Shown piece by piece: positions 63,493 to 64,000 of a stretch of 64,000 nt of DNA. A program made the position numbers and the translations under genes. How positions within the stretch are numbered: the first letter of the stretch is position 1; every line of letters starts with the position of its first letter. The stretch covers positions 63,083,354 to 63,147,353 of the forward strand of contig CM042011.1 of assembly GCA_023525715.1 (NCBI GenBank). Direction: 5' to 3'. The notes under the pieces were generated by a model. The model did not search any database. It was not told the origin of the DNA and worked only from the letters and a program-made list of their open reading frames with translations. This stretch comes from Cichorium intybus (taxonomy: Eukaryota > Streptophyta > Magnoliopsida > Asterales > Asteraceae).

Positions 63493-63921
63493 CAGACAAA
63501 TAGAGAAAAAACTTTTTTTAAATGGTAAATGGTAGAAGAGCCACAAAATTTATACAATTTTAACTATTTTTGCACAATATGAAATATTTTACCACTAATA
63601 GTCTAAACTTTGGAGATTTTTGAAGAATGTAAATCAGCAGGTTCCCTTTCTCTAGCTAGTTATCACAGACACACAAACACGCACATACACATACACATAC
63701 ACACACATACACTCTTTCTCTATCTCTCCCTCTCTCTCTCTCTCTCACTCTCTCTTAAAACGCCGGACATAAAAGTCAAAAAAACCATCTACCCCACTCC
63801 ACTTCACTCCCACCTCCGTTATCTTCTTTCTCACCCTTATTATTCCTCTACTCATTCGTCAATTATTAGCTTCATCATTGCAAGAATTTTATTAGCTTCT
63901 ACCTAAATTTTATTCGTTTCT
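63493..63921 (+). promoter_or_regulatory. Upstream region of the gene at the window end
   Basis: No coding sequence. A (CA)-rich run lies at about 63668-63710 and a (CT)n run at 63719-63757. A C/T-rich stretch with few purines (63785-63860) follows, typical of a plant 5' leader. No clear TATA box is assigned. Confidence 0.35.
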
Positions 63922-64000
63922 ATGGAGAAGAAGTGTATTAGATATATACTCATGAAGCTTGTATTTTTTATCTTGGCCTGTTTGGAATGTCATGATGCAA
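63922..64000 (+). CDS. Start of a possible host gene for a secreted protein (cut by the window end)
   Basis: The ATG at 63922 opens a frame that is still open at 64000, giving 26 codons. It begins MEKKCIRYILMKLVFFILAC, a short basic start followed by a hydrophobic core ending before CLECHDA, the shape of a signal peptide. The preceding C/T-rich leader supports a genuine start. A second Met (codon 11) could also be used. Too little is present to name the family; a small secreted peptide is one possibility. This is the only candidate host gene not clearly inside a transposon. Confidence 0.4.
   Translation, partial: MEKKCIRYILMKLVFFILACLECHDA

Overview
This window is nuclear DNA from a flowering plant, very probably a eudicot. 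The evidence is plant-type Ty3/gypsy LTR retrotransposons (an Athila lineage element primed by tRNA-Asp and two families primed by tRNA-iMet), CACTA, Mutator and hAT elements, Helitrons, long (TA)n tracts and a plant-specific RWP-RK gene. Asteraceae is only an impression. There are almost no ordinary host genes: nearly everything is a nest of transposable elements, several of them young.

Left block (1-27342). Old AT-rich repeats hold a 302-bp Mutator MITE (1705-2006). A 1.63-kb solo LTR begins at 2835 and ends at 26271. It is split by a complete, coding-competent Athila element on the minus strand (3867-25670, duplication CTTAA). That element has a 1,809-codon gag-pol gene, a 499-codon ATHILA ORF1-like gene and arrays of a palindrome built on TTACACGGCCGTGTAA. 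Its left LTR is itself split by a 9.0-kb tRNA-iMet element (5211-14209, duplication ACACT). The LTRs of that second element are almost identical, but its pol region is dead.

Middle block (27343-60266). A CACTA element (27343 to 60266, duplication TGG) has been swollen by nested insertions. A second CACTA-like element (27958 to about 58940) sits inside it. Within that lie: (i) a 2.7-kb foldback palindrome (about 31708-42796), built of telomere-like words and a 30-bp GGTCGACC repeat; (ii) inserted in its left arm, a 7.6-kb LTR element (32259-39874, duplication TAAAC) that carries an RWP-RK (RKD-like) gene with promoter and introns, antisense to the element; (iii) a solo LTR (40270-41035); (iv) a head-to-tail run of Helitron ends (42897-55256), with a captured exon resembling TAF2 and a 1.5-kb Mutator element inside it; (v) a 492-bp Helitron inside a (TA)n tract; and (vi) a hAT MITE.

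Right block (60270-64000). Diverged copies of the left-flank repeats are followed by a weak coding remnant and microsatellites. At the very end is the first 26 codons of what may be a real host gene for a secreted protein.

The most unusual object is the LTR element carrying the RWP-RK gene. The gene kept its introns, which is expected if it travelled antisense to the retrotransposon RNA. The foldback and the tandem Helitrons, with (TA)n at their junctions, come next. All boundaries were read by eye from termini and target-site duplications. Substitution counts between LTRs are by eye and approximate.
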